Below, one piece after another: positions 55,538-64,000 of a DNA stretch of 64,000 nt (the stretch's first letter is position 1; each line of letters opens with the position of its first letter). Location of the stretch: the NCBI RefSeq assembly GCF_035961655.1, contig NZ_CP108393.1:620001-684000 (forward strand), written 5' to 3'. This DNA comes from Streptomyces sp. NBC_01317. GTDB lineage: Bacteria > Actinomycetota > Actinomycetes > Streptomycetales > Streptomycetaceae. The notes beneath the pieces were generated by a model. The model had not been told where the DNA came from and did not search any database. It worked only from the letters and a program-made list of their open reading frames with translations. The position numbers and the translations under genes are program-made.

Positions 55538-56533
55538 ATGGAAACCGCAACCGGCACCGCGCAGGCCGCGCCGCCGCCAGGATCTCTCGTACCACCCGGA
55601 ACCGCCCAGGACGGCGAGCAGCTCGCCACCCTGAAAGTGGTGCCCGCCCGCCACTACTGGCGATGGGCCGCGGGGGTCGCCGCCCTCGTCGTCGTCGCGC
55701 AGTTCATCCACGGCCTGGCCACCAACCCGGGCTGGGACTGGCACACGTTCTCGCTCTACCTGACGGCCGACAGTGTCCTCAAGGCCGTCTGGGTGACCCT
55801 CCAACTCACCGCGTACGGCACGGTGCTGGGCTTCGCGCTCGGGATCGTCCTGGCCTTCATGAGGCTGTCGCGCAGTGCGATCCTCCAGACGGTCGCCTGG
55901 ACGTACATCTGGGCCTTCCGGTCCATCCCGCTCATCGTGCAGCTGCTGTTCTGGTTCAACCTGGCCTATCTGTACAAGGAGCTGGGCGTCGGGATCCCCT
56001 TCGGTCCCGTGCTGTGGAGCTTCGACACACTGAACCTGGTCGGCGCCCTGTCGGCCGCCGTCATCGGTCTGGCACTCCACCAGGCCGCGTACGCCGCCGA
56101 GATCGTCCGCGGCGGAATCATCTCCGTGGACGGCGGGCAGTTGGAGGCCGCCGCGGCACTGGGCATCCCCCGGCTGCGGCAGCTGCGCAGGATCCTGCTC
56201 CCGCAGGCGATGCGCGGCATCCTGCCCAACGCCGCCAACGAGGTCATCTCCCTGTTCAAGGGCACGTCGATCGTGTCCGTGATGGCCATCGGCGAGCTGT
56301 TCTACCAGGTGCAGGTGATCTACGGCCGCAACGGGCGTGTGGTGCCCCTGCTGATGGTCGCCACCGCCTGGTACATCCTGCTGACCACCCTGCTGTCCGT
56401 CGTCCAGTACTACGTGGAGCGGCACTTCGCGCGGGGCCACGAGCGCACTCCCCCGCCCACCCCGTTCCAGCGTGCCCGCACGTTCGTCCTCAAGCTGCGG
56501 GCCACCGCCGCCACCGGAGGTTTCCCGCGATGA
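55538..56533 (+). CDS. amino acid ABC transporter permease
   Basis: The protein has 331 residues from ATG 55538 (GGCAGGAG upstream). HisM-like features match the divergent permease at 51315: [20 protein letters not shown], the [14 protein letters not shown] segment, [31 protein letters not shown] and [18 protein letters not shown]. Its stop overlaps the ATPase start. It forms the membrane channel of the importer, possibly in a heteromer with the divergent permease. Confidence 0.92.
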   Translation: METATGTAQAAPPPGSLVPPGTAQDGEQLATLKVVPARHYWRWAAGVAALVVVAQFIHGLATNPGWDWHTFSLYLTADSVLKAVWVTLQLTAYGTVLGFALGIVLAFMRLSRSAILQTVAWTYIWAFRSIPLIVQLLFWFNLAYLYKELGVGIPFGPVLWSFDTLNLVGALSAAVIGLALHQAAYAAEIVRGGIISVDGGQLEAAAALGIPRLRQLRRILLPQAMRGILPNAANEVISLFKGTSIVSVMAIGELFYQVQVIYGRNGRVVPLLMVATAWYILLTTLLSVVQYYVERHFARGHERTPPPTPFQRARTFVLKLRATAATGGFPR

Positions 56534-57360
56534 GCAACACCGACAGCACAAGTGCGGGCACGAGCGTCGGAAAGGGCCCGGGCGACGGGACGTCCGACGG
56601 CGGTCTGATGGTCGACGTGCGCGGGGTCCACAAGAACTTCGGCACCCTCGAAGTACTGCGCGGCGTCGACCTCCAGGTCCGTACCGGCGAGGTGACCGTG
56701 GTGCTCGGCCCGTCCGGCTCGGGGAAGTCGACGCTGCTGCGCAGCATCAACCACCTGGAGAAGCTCAACAAGGGCTACATCAGCATCGACGGCGAGCTGA
56801 TCGGCTACCGCAGGGCCGGCCACAAGCTGCACGAGCTCAAGGAGCGCGAGGTGCTCAAGCAGCGCCTCCACATCGGGTTCGTCTTCCAGAACTTCAACCT
56901 CTTCCCCCACCTGACCGTGGTGGAGAACATCATCGAGGCGCCCGTCTCGGCGCTGCGCGTCCCGCGCAAGCAGGCACTCGAACAGGCACGGGTGCTGCTG
57001 GAGCGGGTCGGGCTCGCCGACAAGACCGGCGTGTACCCGCGCCAGCTGTCCGGCGGCCAGCAGCAGCGGGTGGCCATCGCCCGCGCCCTGGCGCTGGAGC
57101 CGAAGGTGCTGCTCTTCGACGAGCCCACCTCGGCGCTCGACCCCGAACTGGTGGGCGAGGTCCTCGATGTCATCAAGGACCTGGCCCGGTCGGGCACCAC
57201 CATGATCGTCGTCACTCATGAGATCGGCTTCGCCCGTGAGGTCGCGGACACCGTCGTCTTCATGGACGGCGGAGTGATCGTCGAACAGGGCACGCCGGCG
57301 GAGGTGCTCGACCGGCCCCGGCACGAGCGCACCAAGGCGTTCCTGTCGAAGGTCCTCTGA
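56530..57360 (+). CDS. amino acid ABC transporter ATP-binding protein
   Basis: The protein has 276 residues from ATG 56530. Walker A is GPSGSGKST, the signature is [15 protein letters not shown], Walker B is [12 protein letters not shown] and the H-loop is [14 protein letters not shown], as in GlnQ/TcyN-type ATPases. It has a short low-complexity N terminus (about 20 residues). It drives import of an amino acid-like sulfur compound with the two permeases. It is the only ATPase of the cluster. Confidence 0.94.
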   Translation: MSNTDSTSAGTSVGKGPGDGTSDGGLMVDVRGVHKNFGTLEVLRGVDLQVRTGEVTVVLGPSGSGKSTLLRSINHLEKLNKGYISIDGELIGYRRAGHKLHELKEREVLKQRLHIGFVFQNFNLFPHLTVVENIIEAPVSALRVPRKQALEQARVLLERVGLADKTGVYPRQLSGGQQQRVAIARALALEPKVLLFDEPTSALDPELVGEVLDVIKDLARSGTTMIVVTHEIGFAREVADTVVFMDGGVIVEQGTPAEVLDRPRHERTKAFLSKVL

Positions 57361-57425
57361 CCCTCCCGTACGTGCCACCCCTCCGTCCTCCCCTCCCCCT
57401 CACTGTCCCCGTCAAGGAGCCCACC

Positions 57426-58415
57426 GTGTCGCCCCGTCGCGCCTTCCGTCCCGCCGCCGCCCTGCTCGGCCTCGTCACCGCCCTCACCCTCACCGCCTGC
57501 GGCGACCCCGCCGACGACACCGTGAGCAACGCCGCGCCCGCCGCGAAGGGCGCCAAGAAGGCCGAGTTCGACCTGAGTCCGAACCAGAAGCGCATCACGA
57601 CGCCCAAGGTCGACGCCGTCGCCGCTCTCCTGCCCGCGGCCATCCGCGAGCGCGGCACGCTGGAGGTCGTCAACTCGGCGGGCTCGGCGCCGCCACTCGA
57701 CTTCTACGCCACCGACGACAAGACCGTGATCGGCGTGGAGACCGACATCTCCGCGCTGATAGCCAACGTGCTGGGGCTCAAGCTGGAGTCCAACACCGTC
57801 GACTGGGCGAACATCTTCGTCGGGCTCGACAGCGGTAAGTACGACCTCGGCATCAGCAACATCACCGTCACCGAGGAGCGCAAGGAGAAGTACGACTTCG
57901 CCACCTACCGGCTCGACAACCTCGCGTTCGAGGCCAAGAAGGGCTCGGGCTGGAAGGTCGACGGCCCCGAGGACGTGGCGGGGAAGACGATCGGGGTCAG
58001 CTCCGGCACCAACCAGGAGAAGCTGCTGGTCACCTGGAGCGAGGAGAACGTGAAGAAGGGCCTCAAGGCCACCGACATCAAGTACTACCAGAACTCCACC
58101 GACTACTACCTGGCGCTGGGTTCGGGCCGCCTGGACGCCTACCTGGGCCCGAACCCGGTCGCCGCGTACCACTCCGCCTCCACCGGCCAGACGGAGGTCA
58201 TCGGCACCTATTCCGGCGGCGGGGCCGACGTCCAGGGCAAGATCGCGGCCACCACCAAGAAGGACAACGGTCTGATCAAGGCGGTGCATGAAGCCCTCAA
58301 CACCGTCATCGAGAACGGCAGTTACGGAAAGGTCCTCAAGCGCTGGGGCCTGTCCAACGAGGCCGTGACGTCCTCGGAGCTCAACCCGCCCGGGCTGCCG
58401 AAGACCAACCAGTGA
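57426..58415 (+). CDS. second amino acid ABC substrate-binding lipoprotein
   Basis: The protein has 329 residues from GTG 57426 with AAGGAG upstream. Lipobox LTLTAC; then RGTLEVVNSAGSAPPLDFY, VIGVETDISALIANVLGL, GLDSGKYDLGISNITVTEERKEKYDFATY, KTIGVSSGTNQEKLLV and LGSGRLDAYLGPNPVAAYHS. It resembles the first binding protein but differs in detail, so the importer may take two related substrates, as TcyJ and TcyK do. A 14-bp duplication (58403-58430) spans its stop codon. Confidence 0.92.
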   Translation: MSPRRAFRPAAALLGLVTALTLTACGDPADDTVSNAAPAAKGAKKAEFDLSPNQKRITTPKVDAVAALLPAAIRERGTLEVVNSAGSAPPLDFYATDDKTVIGVETDISALIANVLGLKLESNTVDWANIFVGLDSGKYDLGISNITVTEERKEKYDFATYRLDNLAFEAKKGSGWKVDGPEDVAGKTIGVSSGTNQEKLLVTWSEENVKKGLKATDIKYYQNSTDYYLALGSGRLDAYLGPNPVAAYHSASTGQTEVIGTYSGGGADVQGKIAATTKKDNGLIKAVHEALNTVIENGSYGKVLKRWGLSNEAVTSSELNPPGLPKTNQ

Positions 58416-58445
58416 CGACCAACCAGTGACGACCGGCGCGTGACC

Positions 58446-58471
58446 ACCGGCCGGCCGGCGTACCGGCCGGT
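58446..58471. terminator. bidirectional terminator-like hairpin
   Basis: The 9-bp arms accggccgg (58446-58454) and ccggccggt (58463-58471) around an 8-base loop stand between the convergent binding-protein and glutathione-transferase-like genes. Confidence 0.55.
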
Positions 58472-58489
58472 GTCCGCACCCGAACCGTC

Positions 58490-59320
58490 TCAGCCCAGCT
58501 GCCCCGTGCCCGTGCCCGGCGAACCCGCCGGACACGGGCACTGCGCGTGGTACTTGAGGGCGATGGCCGCCAGGTCCAGATGCGCGCCGAAGGCGGGCCG
58601 CGCCGCCAGCCGGCGCGTGTAGTCCCACAGGCGCGGGTAGTGCGCGACACACCGCGCCGCCACGGTGTCCAGATGCGGCCGGTGCACGGTGTCCAGATAC
58701 ACCAGCGCCACCCACAGCTGCACGTCGGCAGCGGTCGGCGTGTCACCGCCCAGTACGAACTCCCGCGCCTCCATGCGCTGTTCGAGCGTGTCCAGCGCGG
58801 CGAAGAGCGTGTGCAGGGCGCGGTCCCTGTCCTCTGGACCCGTGGCGGGCCGGCCCGCGATCCCCGCGTTGACACCGATGTCCCGCTCGCACAGCAGGGC
58901 GACGGCCTCGATCTCCTCCTCCGTACCGCGCGGGCGCAGTTCGGGACCCGAGCCGCCGAACCGCACCGACAGGTCACGCAGAATGTCCGGGACGTACGTA
59001 CTGACGATCCGCCCCGTCCAGCCGTCGCTGAGCACGGGTGCGGCGGCGGGCCCCGGGTGGTGGTGCGAGGTGGCCTCGTACAGCGGGAGCAGTGCCTCGT
59101 ACCCGCCGCCGGGGCCGTCGGGCACGGCGGGGAGCAGGGCCACGGGGAGGGTGTCGCCGAGGTCGAGCAGGCTGTGGGTGACGGCGATCTCCAGACAGGT
59201 GGGACAGGCCGGGGACAGGTGGAGGCGGTAGCGGCGCGGGACGGCGTAGTGGCCGCTGCGCGCGTCGCACCCGATCCTGCCGCGGATGGAGGGTGCGATC
59301 GCCGGTGTGATGAGGGACAT
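58490..59320 (-). CDS. glutathionyl-hydroquinone-reductase-like (Xi-class GST) protein
   Basis: The protein has 276 residues from ATG 59320. The thioredoxin-fold active site reads SPACPTCLEIAV (CPTC in place of the usual CPWA), and the C-terminal GST domain has DIGVNAGIAGRPA, HTLFAALDTLEQRMEAREFVLGGDTPTAADVQLWVALVYLD and YPRLWDYTRRLAARPAFG. Xi-class enzymes reduce glutathionyl- or mycothiol-conjugated hydroquinones. Actinomycetes make mycothiol, so a mycothiol conjugate is likely. A cysteine leader peptide 157 bp upstream ties it to sulfur status. Confidence 0.85.
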   Translation of the reverse strand: MSLITPAIAPSIRGRIGCDARSGHYAVPRRYRLHLSPACPTCLEIAVTHSLLDLGDTLPVALLPAVPDGPGGGYEALLPLYEATSHHHPGPAAAPVLSDGWTGRIVSTYVPDILRDLSVRFGGSGPELRPRGTEEEIEAVALLCERDIGVNAGIAGRPATGPEDRDRALHTLFAALDTLEQRMEAREFVLGGDTPTAADVQLWVALVYLDTVHRPHLDTVAARCVAHYPRLWDYTRRLAARPAFGAHLDLAAIALKYHAQCPCPAGSPGTGTGQLG

Positions 59321-59476
59321 GCGTCTCCCTGCGGTGGATGCGTACGGACGGACGGACGCTCACGACACGCACGGAGGCAGGGCGGACCACGGGCCGGGCA
59401 CGCGGGCGCGGGAGAGCGCGACGCGTGGTGCTACCGGTCGGAGGAGGGCGTGCCTGTGCCGTGTCGGCTCGGAGGA

Positions 59477-59587
59477 TTACGCGGCGCTGCAGACACGGAG
59501 CAGGTCGATGTGGCGACGGGAGGTCAGCAGGGGCAGCGATCGGGCCGTACCGGCCCCGCGATCGATGTCCAGCCCCGAACGACCCAT
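59477..59587 (-). CDS. cysteine-type leader peptide of the GST-like gene
   Basis: This is a 36-residue minus-strand reading frame from ATG 59587 to TAA at 59477-59479. It ends LLTSRRHIDLLRVCSAA, the R-R-HID-L-x-RV-C core of the actinobacterial putative leader peptide family, with the Cys codon (tgc) four codons before the stop. It lies 157 bp upstream of the GST-like start on the same strand. No ribosome site is obvious, so a shorter start within the frame is possible. Confidence 0.75.
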   Translation of the reverse strand: MGRSGLDIDRGAGTARSLPLLTSRRHIDLLRVCSAA

Positions 59588-59926
59588 TTGTGCCTACCCG
59601 TTCGCTAGATGCCCACAGTCGAGTGTCCGGCCGCCCGGGGGCCCCGTCAAGGGTGCCCGCGTCCCCCGGCGGGACCGTCTCGCATGGTGAGAGCGGGGGC
59701 GGGGGCCGCGGGCAGGATGTGGCGTGTGTGACGGCGGGTGGTCCGCGTGTGAACGACGGCCGTGTTGTGTTGCCGCGACATGTCGGGTTCGTGGCCGAAC
59801 CGGCCGCGCGCTGTGGTGTGCCGTACACCTTCTCTATGGTCCGTGTCAGGCCTGGACATCTCCCTCCGCCTTCCCCCGTCCCCACCTCACCACCCGCCGC
59901 CCGACCCGAACTGTGCGAGGCAATCC
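59588..59926. other. upstream region of the methionine genes
   Basis: These 339 bases between the divergent leader and metY should contain promoters for both directions. I see no leader peptide, riboswitch core or protein gene on the plus strand that I can support. Confidence 0.45.
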
Positions 59927-61288
59927 ATGAGTCAGCCCGTCGACTCCGTCACCGCGGGGCACACCCCCGAGGACATCTCCGGCCAGGAGCCCGCCGCGGC
60001 CTGGTCGTTCGAGACCAAGCAGATCCACTCGGGCGCCGCACCCGATCCGACGACCGGCGCCCGCGCGACGCCGATCTACCAGACGACGTCGTTCGTCTTC
60101 AAGAACACCCAGCACGCCGCGGACCTGTTCTCCCTCGCCGAGCCGGGCAACATCTACACCCGGATCCACAACCCGACCCAGGACGTCCTGGAGCAGCGGA
60201 TCGCCGCGCTGGAGGGCGGGGTGGCGGCCGTCGCCCTCGCCTCGGGGCAGGCCGCGGAGACCCTCGCGATCCTCACCCTGGCGAGCGCCGGGGACCACAT
60301 CGTCTCCAGCACGTCGCTGTACGGCGGTACGTACAACCTGCTGCGCCACACGCTCCCCCGGTTCGGTATCGAGGTGTCCTTCGTCGACGACCCGGACGAC
60401 CTCGACGCCTGGCGCGCGGCCGTACGCCCGAACACCAAGGCCCTGTTCGCCGAGACGCTGGGCAACCCGCGCGGCAACGTGCTCGACATCCGGGGGGTGG
60501 CCGACGCGGCGCACGACGCCGGGGTGCCGCTGATCGTGGACAACACCGTGCCGACGCCCTACCTGCTGCGTCCGCTGGAGCACGGAGCGGACATCGTGGT
60601 CCACTCGGCGACGAAGTTCCTCGGCGGGCACGGCACCACCATCGGCGGTGTGGTGGTCGACGGCGGTACGTTCGACTTCGGCGCGCACGCCGAGCGGTTC
60701 GCGGACTTCCACGAGCCCGACCCCAGCTACCACGGCCTCCAGTACTGGCCGGCCCTCGGCCCAGGCGCCTTCGCGATCAAGCTCCGGGTCCAGCTGCTGC
60801 GCGACCTCGGTCCGGCGCTCGCCCCGCACTCCGCGTTCCTGCTGCTCCAGGGCGTCGAGACGCTCAGCCTGCGCGTCGAGCGCCACACGTCCAACGCGCT
60901 GGCGCTGGCCCAGTGGCTGGAGCAGCGCGACGAGGTGTCGGCCGTCCACTACGCGGGACTGGAGTCCAGCCGGTGGTACGAGGCCGGGCAGCGGTACCTG
61001 CCGCGGGGCGCGGGCGCGGTCCTGGCCTTCGAGCTGCGGGACGGCGTGGAAGCGGGCAAGCGGTTCGTGGACGGCGTCGAGCTGTTCAGCCACCTCGCCA
61101 ACATCGGTGACGTACGCAGTCTGATCATCCACCCGGCGTCGACCACCCACAGCCAGCTGGACGAGGAGCAGTTGGTGGCCACCGGCACCGCGCCCGGTCT
61201 GGTGCGGCTCTCCGTGGGCCTGGAGAACGTCGACGACCTCAAGGCCGATCTGGAGGCCGGGTTCCGCGCCGCCAAGGCGGCGTCCTGA
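59927..61288 (+). CDS. metY: O-acetylhomoserine aminocarboxypropyltransferase / sulfhydrylase
   Basis: The protein has 453 residues from ATG 59927. It is a PLP enzyme of the Cys/Met metabolism family: WSFETKQIHSGAAPDPTTGAR, PIYQTTSFVFKNTQHAADLF, NIYTRIHNPTQDVLEQRIAALE, PLIVDNTVPTPYL and the lysine in VVHSATKFLGGHG. It makes homocysteine from O-acetylhomoserine and sulfide. It is followed after two bases by metX, so the substrate is made in the same operon. Confidence 0.94.
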   Translation: MSQPVDSVTAGHTPEDISGQEPAAAWSFETKQIHSGAAPDPTTGARATPIYQTTSFVFKNTQHAADLFSLAEPGNIYTRIHNPTQDVLEQRIAALEGGVAAVALASGQAAETLAILTLASAGDHIVSSTSLYGGTYNLLRHTLPRFGIEVSFVDDPDDLDAWRAAVRPNTKALFAETLGNPRGNVLDIRGVADAAHDAGVPLIVDNTVPTPYLLRPLEHGADIVVHSATKFLGGHGTTIGGVVVDGGTFDFGAHAERFADFHEPDPSYHGLQYWPALGPGAFAIKLRVQLLRDLGPALAPHSAFLLLQGVETLSLRVERHTSNALALAQWLEQRDEVSAVHYAGLESSRWYEAGQRYLPRGAGAVLAFELRDGVEAGKRFVDGVELFSHLANIGDVRSLIIHPASTTHSQLDEEQLVATGTAPGLVRLSVGLENVDDLKADLEAGFRAAKAAS

Positions 61289-61290
61289 CG

Positions 61291-62448
61291 ATGTCGGTCG
61301 AACCGGCCACACGTCCCCTCCCGCCGGCCGCCGCCGGCTGGCAGGAGGGGGACCCGCCGGGCCGCCGCTCCTGGGTGGCGCTGGAGCGCCCCCTCCCCCT
61401 GGAGGCGGGCGGTTCGCTGCCCGCCGTACGACTCGCGTACGAGACGTGGGGGCGCCTCGCCCCCGACGCCTCGAACGCGGTGCTGGTCCTGCACGCGCTG
61501 ACGGGAGACAGCCATGTCGCGGGACCGGCAGGACCGGGGCATCCCACCGGCGGCTGGTGGGATGCCCTGGTCGGACCGGGGCTGCCGTTCGACACGGAGC
61601 GGTGGTTCGTGGTCGCGCCGAACGTGCTGGGCGGCTGCCAGGGTAGTACGGGTCCCTCGTCGGTCCGTCCCGGGGCGGCCCGTCCCGGTGAGCGCTGGGG
61701 GCCCGGCTTCCCGTACCTGACCCAGCGCGACCAGGTGGCCGCCGAGGCGGCCCTCGCGGACGCCCTGGGCATCGACCGCTGGGCCGTGGTCGTCGGCGGT
61801 TCCATGGGCGGGATGCGCGCGCTCGAATGGGCCGTCGGCCACCCGGAGCGCACGGGCTCCCTCCTGGTCCTCGCCTGTCCCGCCGCGGCCTCCGCCGAAC
61901 AGATCGCGTGGGGCGCCGTCCAGATCGAGGCCATCAGGGCCGATCCGGGCTGGCGCGGGGGCCGCTACCACGACGCCCCGGCCGGCGCCGGGCCGTACCG
62001 CGGGCTCGGGGTGGCCCGGCGGATCGCCCATGTGACGTACCGCAGCGAGCCCGAACTGGCCGCCCGGTTCGGCGGCGCCCCGCAGCCGGGCGAACACCCC
62101 TGGCGGGGCGGGCGCTACCAGGTCGAGTCGTACCTGGACCACCACGCGGCCAAGCTGGCGCACCGGTTCGACGCGGGCAGCTACGTGACGCTGACCGAGG
62201 CGATGAACGGCCACGACGTGGGCCGGGACCGGGGCGGCGCAACCGCCGCGCTGCGCCGGGCCACCATGCCCGCGCTGATCGCCGGCGTCGACTCCGACCG
62301 GCTGTACCCCCCGTCCCAGCAGGCGGAGCTGGCCGCCGCGCTGCCGGGCGCGGACCGGCCGAGGGTCATCGAGTCGCCGTACGGACACGACGGCTTCCTC
62401 ATCGAGGCGGAACAGGTGGGCGCGCTGGTGCGGGAGTTGCTGGCGTGA
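61291..62448 (+). CDS. metX: homoserine O-acetyltransferase
   Basis: The protein has 385 residues. It is an alpha/beta-hydrolase-fold acyltransferase: VLVLHALTGDSHVAGPA, WWDALVGPGLPFDTERWFVVAPNVLGGCQGSTGP, nucleophile VVVGGSMGGMRALEW, Asp in AGVDSDRLYPPSQQ and His in YGHDGFLIEAE. It acetylates homoserine with acetyl-CoA, feeding MetY. The start is two bases after the metY stop. Confidence 0.94.
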   Translation: MSVEPATRPLPPAAAGWQEGDPPGRRSWVALERPLPLEAGGSLPAVRLAYETWGRLAPDASNAVLVLHALTGDSHVAGPAGPGHPTGGWWDALVGPGLPFDTERWFVVAPNVLGGCQGSTGPSSVRPGAARPGERWGPGFPYLTQRDQVAAEAALADALGIDRWAVVVGGSMGGMRALEWAVGHPERTGSLLVLACPAAASAEQIAWGAVQIEAIRADPGWRGGRYHDAPAGAGPYRGLGVARRIAHVTYRSEPELAARFGGAPQPGEHPWRGGRYQVESYLDHHAAKLAHRFDAGSYVTLTEAMNGHDVGRDRGGATAALRRATMPALIAGVDSDRLYPPSQQAELAAALPGADRPRVIESPYGHDGFLIEAEQVGALVRELLA

Positions 62449-62603
62449 GGTGACACGGGCCGCCCCGGTCCCGGAGACGGACGGCGGCGGGGACAGCCCG
62501 GACTACGGGGCCGTACGCCCGAACGGGTGATCGGGCCCGCTGTCCGGGTGTCGCGCGCGCCGGGAGGGACCGGTGGCGACCCCGGCGGAAGACACTCGCG
62601 GGT

Positions 62604-64000
62604 GTGACGGACACAGAGGGTCAGGACGGACGGGGCAAGGAGAACGGCGGCGCGCCGCACGGCGCGGCCGGCGGCGCGGTGATCATGCCCAGGCTCGACG
62701 CCGAGCAGTCGGGGCTCCTGCGGCGGGTCGGTGAGGAGTGGGGGCGGGTGTCCGCGCCCCCCGAGGCCTGGCGCCGCGTCCTGCCGGTGGACCCCGACGT
62801 CGGCAGCTACCCCGAGCCGGGGCAGATCGTCCCGGCCCGGTTCGGACGGGTCGTCAGCGTCCCCACGCTCAGCGGCGGACCGACCACGGCCGAGGCCGGC
62901 GGGGGCGGCGGGGACGAGGCGGGGACGGGCGCCGAATGGCAGCCCGGCGGTCTGGCGCTCCGCCTCCGGCGGACCCTCCTCGGGGCTCCCCTCGCGAACA
63001 CGGCGATCGTGCGCGAGCGGATGCGCAAGCTGGTGGCGCTGCCGGTGCTCTCGGCGGACGCCCTGTCCTCGGTGGCGTACGGCCCCGAGGCGATGCTGCT
63101 GGTCCTGGTGCTCGCCGGGACCGCCGGGCTCCACGCGACCGTGCCGGTGGCGCTCGCGATCGTGTTTCTCATGCTCGCCGTGGGGTTGTCGTACCGTCAG
63201 ACGATCCGCGCGTATCCGATGGGCGGGGGCTCGTACATCGTCGCGACGGACAACCTGGGACGCATCCCGGGACTGATCGCGGCCGCCGGGCTGATGACGG
63301 ACTACATCCTCACCGTCGCCGTCTCGGTCTCCTCCGGCATGGGGGCGGTCACCTCGGCGATCCCGAGCCTGTCCCCGGAGATCGTGCCGATCGGCGTGCT
63401 GGTCATCGCCATCCTCCTGGCCGGCAACCTGCGCGGCGTGCGGCAGGCGGGCGCGCTGTTCGCCGCGCCCACCTACGCCTTCATCGTCGCCATCCTCGCG
63501 CTGGTGGCCACGGGCCTGTACAGCGCGGCGGGCCGGGACTTCGCCCCCACACCGCACCCGGTCGTGACCGCGACCGAGGGGCTGGGCGTGCTGCTGGTGA
63601 TGAAGGCCTTCGCCTCCGGGGCCACGGCGATGACCGGCATCGAGGCGATCTCCAACGCCGTGCCCGCCTTCAAGCCGGTCGCCTGGCGCAACGCGCGCAC
63701 GACACTGTCGTGGATGATCGTGCTGCTCGTGGTGTTGTTCTCCGGGGTGATCGCCCTGATCCACTACGAGGGGATCGTGCCGCAGACGGGGGAGACCGCG
63801 CTGTCCCAACTGGCCCATCGCAGCTACGGGTCGAACGGGTTCTACGTCTTCACCCAGGCGGCGACCGCGCTGGTGCTCCTGCTCGCCGCGAACACCGCGT
63901 ACAACGACTTCCCCCGGGTCCTGTTCCTGCTGGCGCGCGACGACCACGCGCCACGGATCTTCCTGCGCCTGGGCGACCGGCTGGCGTTCTCCAACGGGAT
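62604..64000 (+). CDS. APC family (KimA-like) permease, partial at window end
   Basis: The frame opens at GTG 62604 and runs to the window edge (465 codons, stop outside). A cytoplasmic N terminus of ~130 residues (TDTEGQDGRGKENGGAPHG at the start) precedes the carrier core: LPVLSADALSSVAYGPEAML (the SADALSSVAY motif of KimA/YdaO-type K+ and amino acid carriers), YRQTIRAYPMGGGSYIVATDNLG, the LMTDYILTVAVSVSSGMGAV segment and MKAFASGATAMTGIEAISNAVP. Related in family to the permease at 23476. An ATG at 62685 is a weaker alternative start. Confidence 0.85.
   Translation, partial: MTDTEGQDGRGKENGGAPHGAAGGAVIMPRLDAEQSGLLRRVGEEWGRVSAPPEAWRRVLPVDPDVGSYPEPGQIVPARFGRVVSVPTLSGGPTTAEAGGGGGDEAGTGAEWQPGGLALRLRRTLLGAPLANTAIVRERMRKLVALPVLSADALSSVAYGPEAMLLVLVLAGTAGLHATVPVALAIVFLMLAVGLSYRQTIRAYPMGGGSYIVATDNLGRIPGLIAAAGLMTDYILTVAVSVSSGMGAVTSAIPSLSPEIVPIGVLVIAILLAGNLRGVRQAGALFAAPTYAFIVAILALVATGLYSAAGRDFAPTPHPVVTATEGLGVLLVMKAFASGATAMTGIEAISNAVPAFKPVAWRNARTTLSWMIVLLVVLFSGVIALIHYEGIVPQTGETALSQLAHRSYGSNGFYVFTQAATALVLLLAANTAYNDFPRVLFLLARDDHAPRIFLRLGDRLAFSNG

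Noticed and set aside
59588..59926. SAM riboswitch before metY
   Set aside because: I could not find the conserved core of any SAM riboswitch by eye; a covariance-model search would be needed.
59846..61312. 488-codon antisense frame opposite metY
   Set aside because: Composition is that of a shadow of the metY codons; no family motif and no start site, while metY is unmistakable.

Overview
The window is chromosomal DNA of a high-GC actinomycete, almost certainly a Streptomyces. Supporting signs are strong G/C third-position bias, many GTG starts with AGGAG-type ribosome sites, a WhiB-family regulator, a class F sortase, an SAV_915-type protein, a DUF5709 protein, an EACC1-associated caspase, cysteine-type leader peptides, and IS256, IS5, IS630 and IS701 elements of streptomycete type. 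No rRNA, tRNA or CRISPR array was seen.

Left part (1-27 kb) is accessory and mosaic. It opens with a damaged conflict-type pair: a frameshifted EACC1 gene followed by a caspase whose Hsp70 domain is cut off. Then come regulator/enzyme pairs: TetR beside a Ddn-like F420 enzyme and an alpha/beta hydrolase, XRE beside an aldo/keto reductase, TetR beside an SDR, and HxlR beside an SDR. From 10.8 to 16.2 kb lies a graveyard of an intact IS256 transposase, broken IS630 and IS701 transposases, a 425-bp copy of DNA from the 37-kb pirin locus, a doubly frameshifted KAS III gene and a P450 stub. From 16.3 to 25 kb there is a GbsR-regulated ABC exporter, two small coupled genes, NhaA, a four-EF-hand protein enclosed within the ends of an IS5-family element, and an APC permease. 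From 25 to 27 kb only gene fragments remain, including an adenylation-domain piece next to ten 15-bp repeats.

The 27.2-36 kb segment is one minus-strand block: a decayed DUF4331 copy, a TPR membrane protein overlapping a His-rich NicO metal transporter, a peptidase-S51/CysRS-tail fusion, an unknown protein, and an intact exported DUF4331 protein overlapping a class F sortase. It looks like a cell-surface, metal-linked module.

From 37.5 to 51 kb the DNA is more regular: pirin, a TPR protein, an operon of aldehyde dehydrogenase, phosphoketolase and LigD-type polymerase (the last two overlapping), WhiB, an NDH-2-like enzyme, and small proteins typical of Streptomyces (DUF5709, an ATPase-fold regulator, PfpI, SAV_915). 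An HxlR/MFS divergent pair follows.

The right end (51-62.5 kb) is a sulfur island. Two cysteine-ending leader peptides point away from each other. One heads an operon of flavin monooxygenase, acetyltransferase, binding protein, permease, ATPase and a second binding protein; a second permease is divergent. The other heads a glutathionyl-hydroquinone-reductase-like gene. O-acetylhomoserine sulfhydrylase and homoserine O-acetyltransferase follow. The gene content resembles the Bacillus subtilis ytm (TcyJKLMN/Cmo/Sna) S-alkylcysteine salvage operon. The window ends inside a second APC/KimA-like permease.
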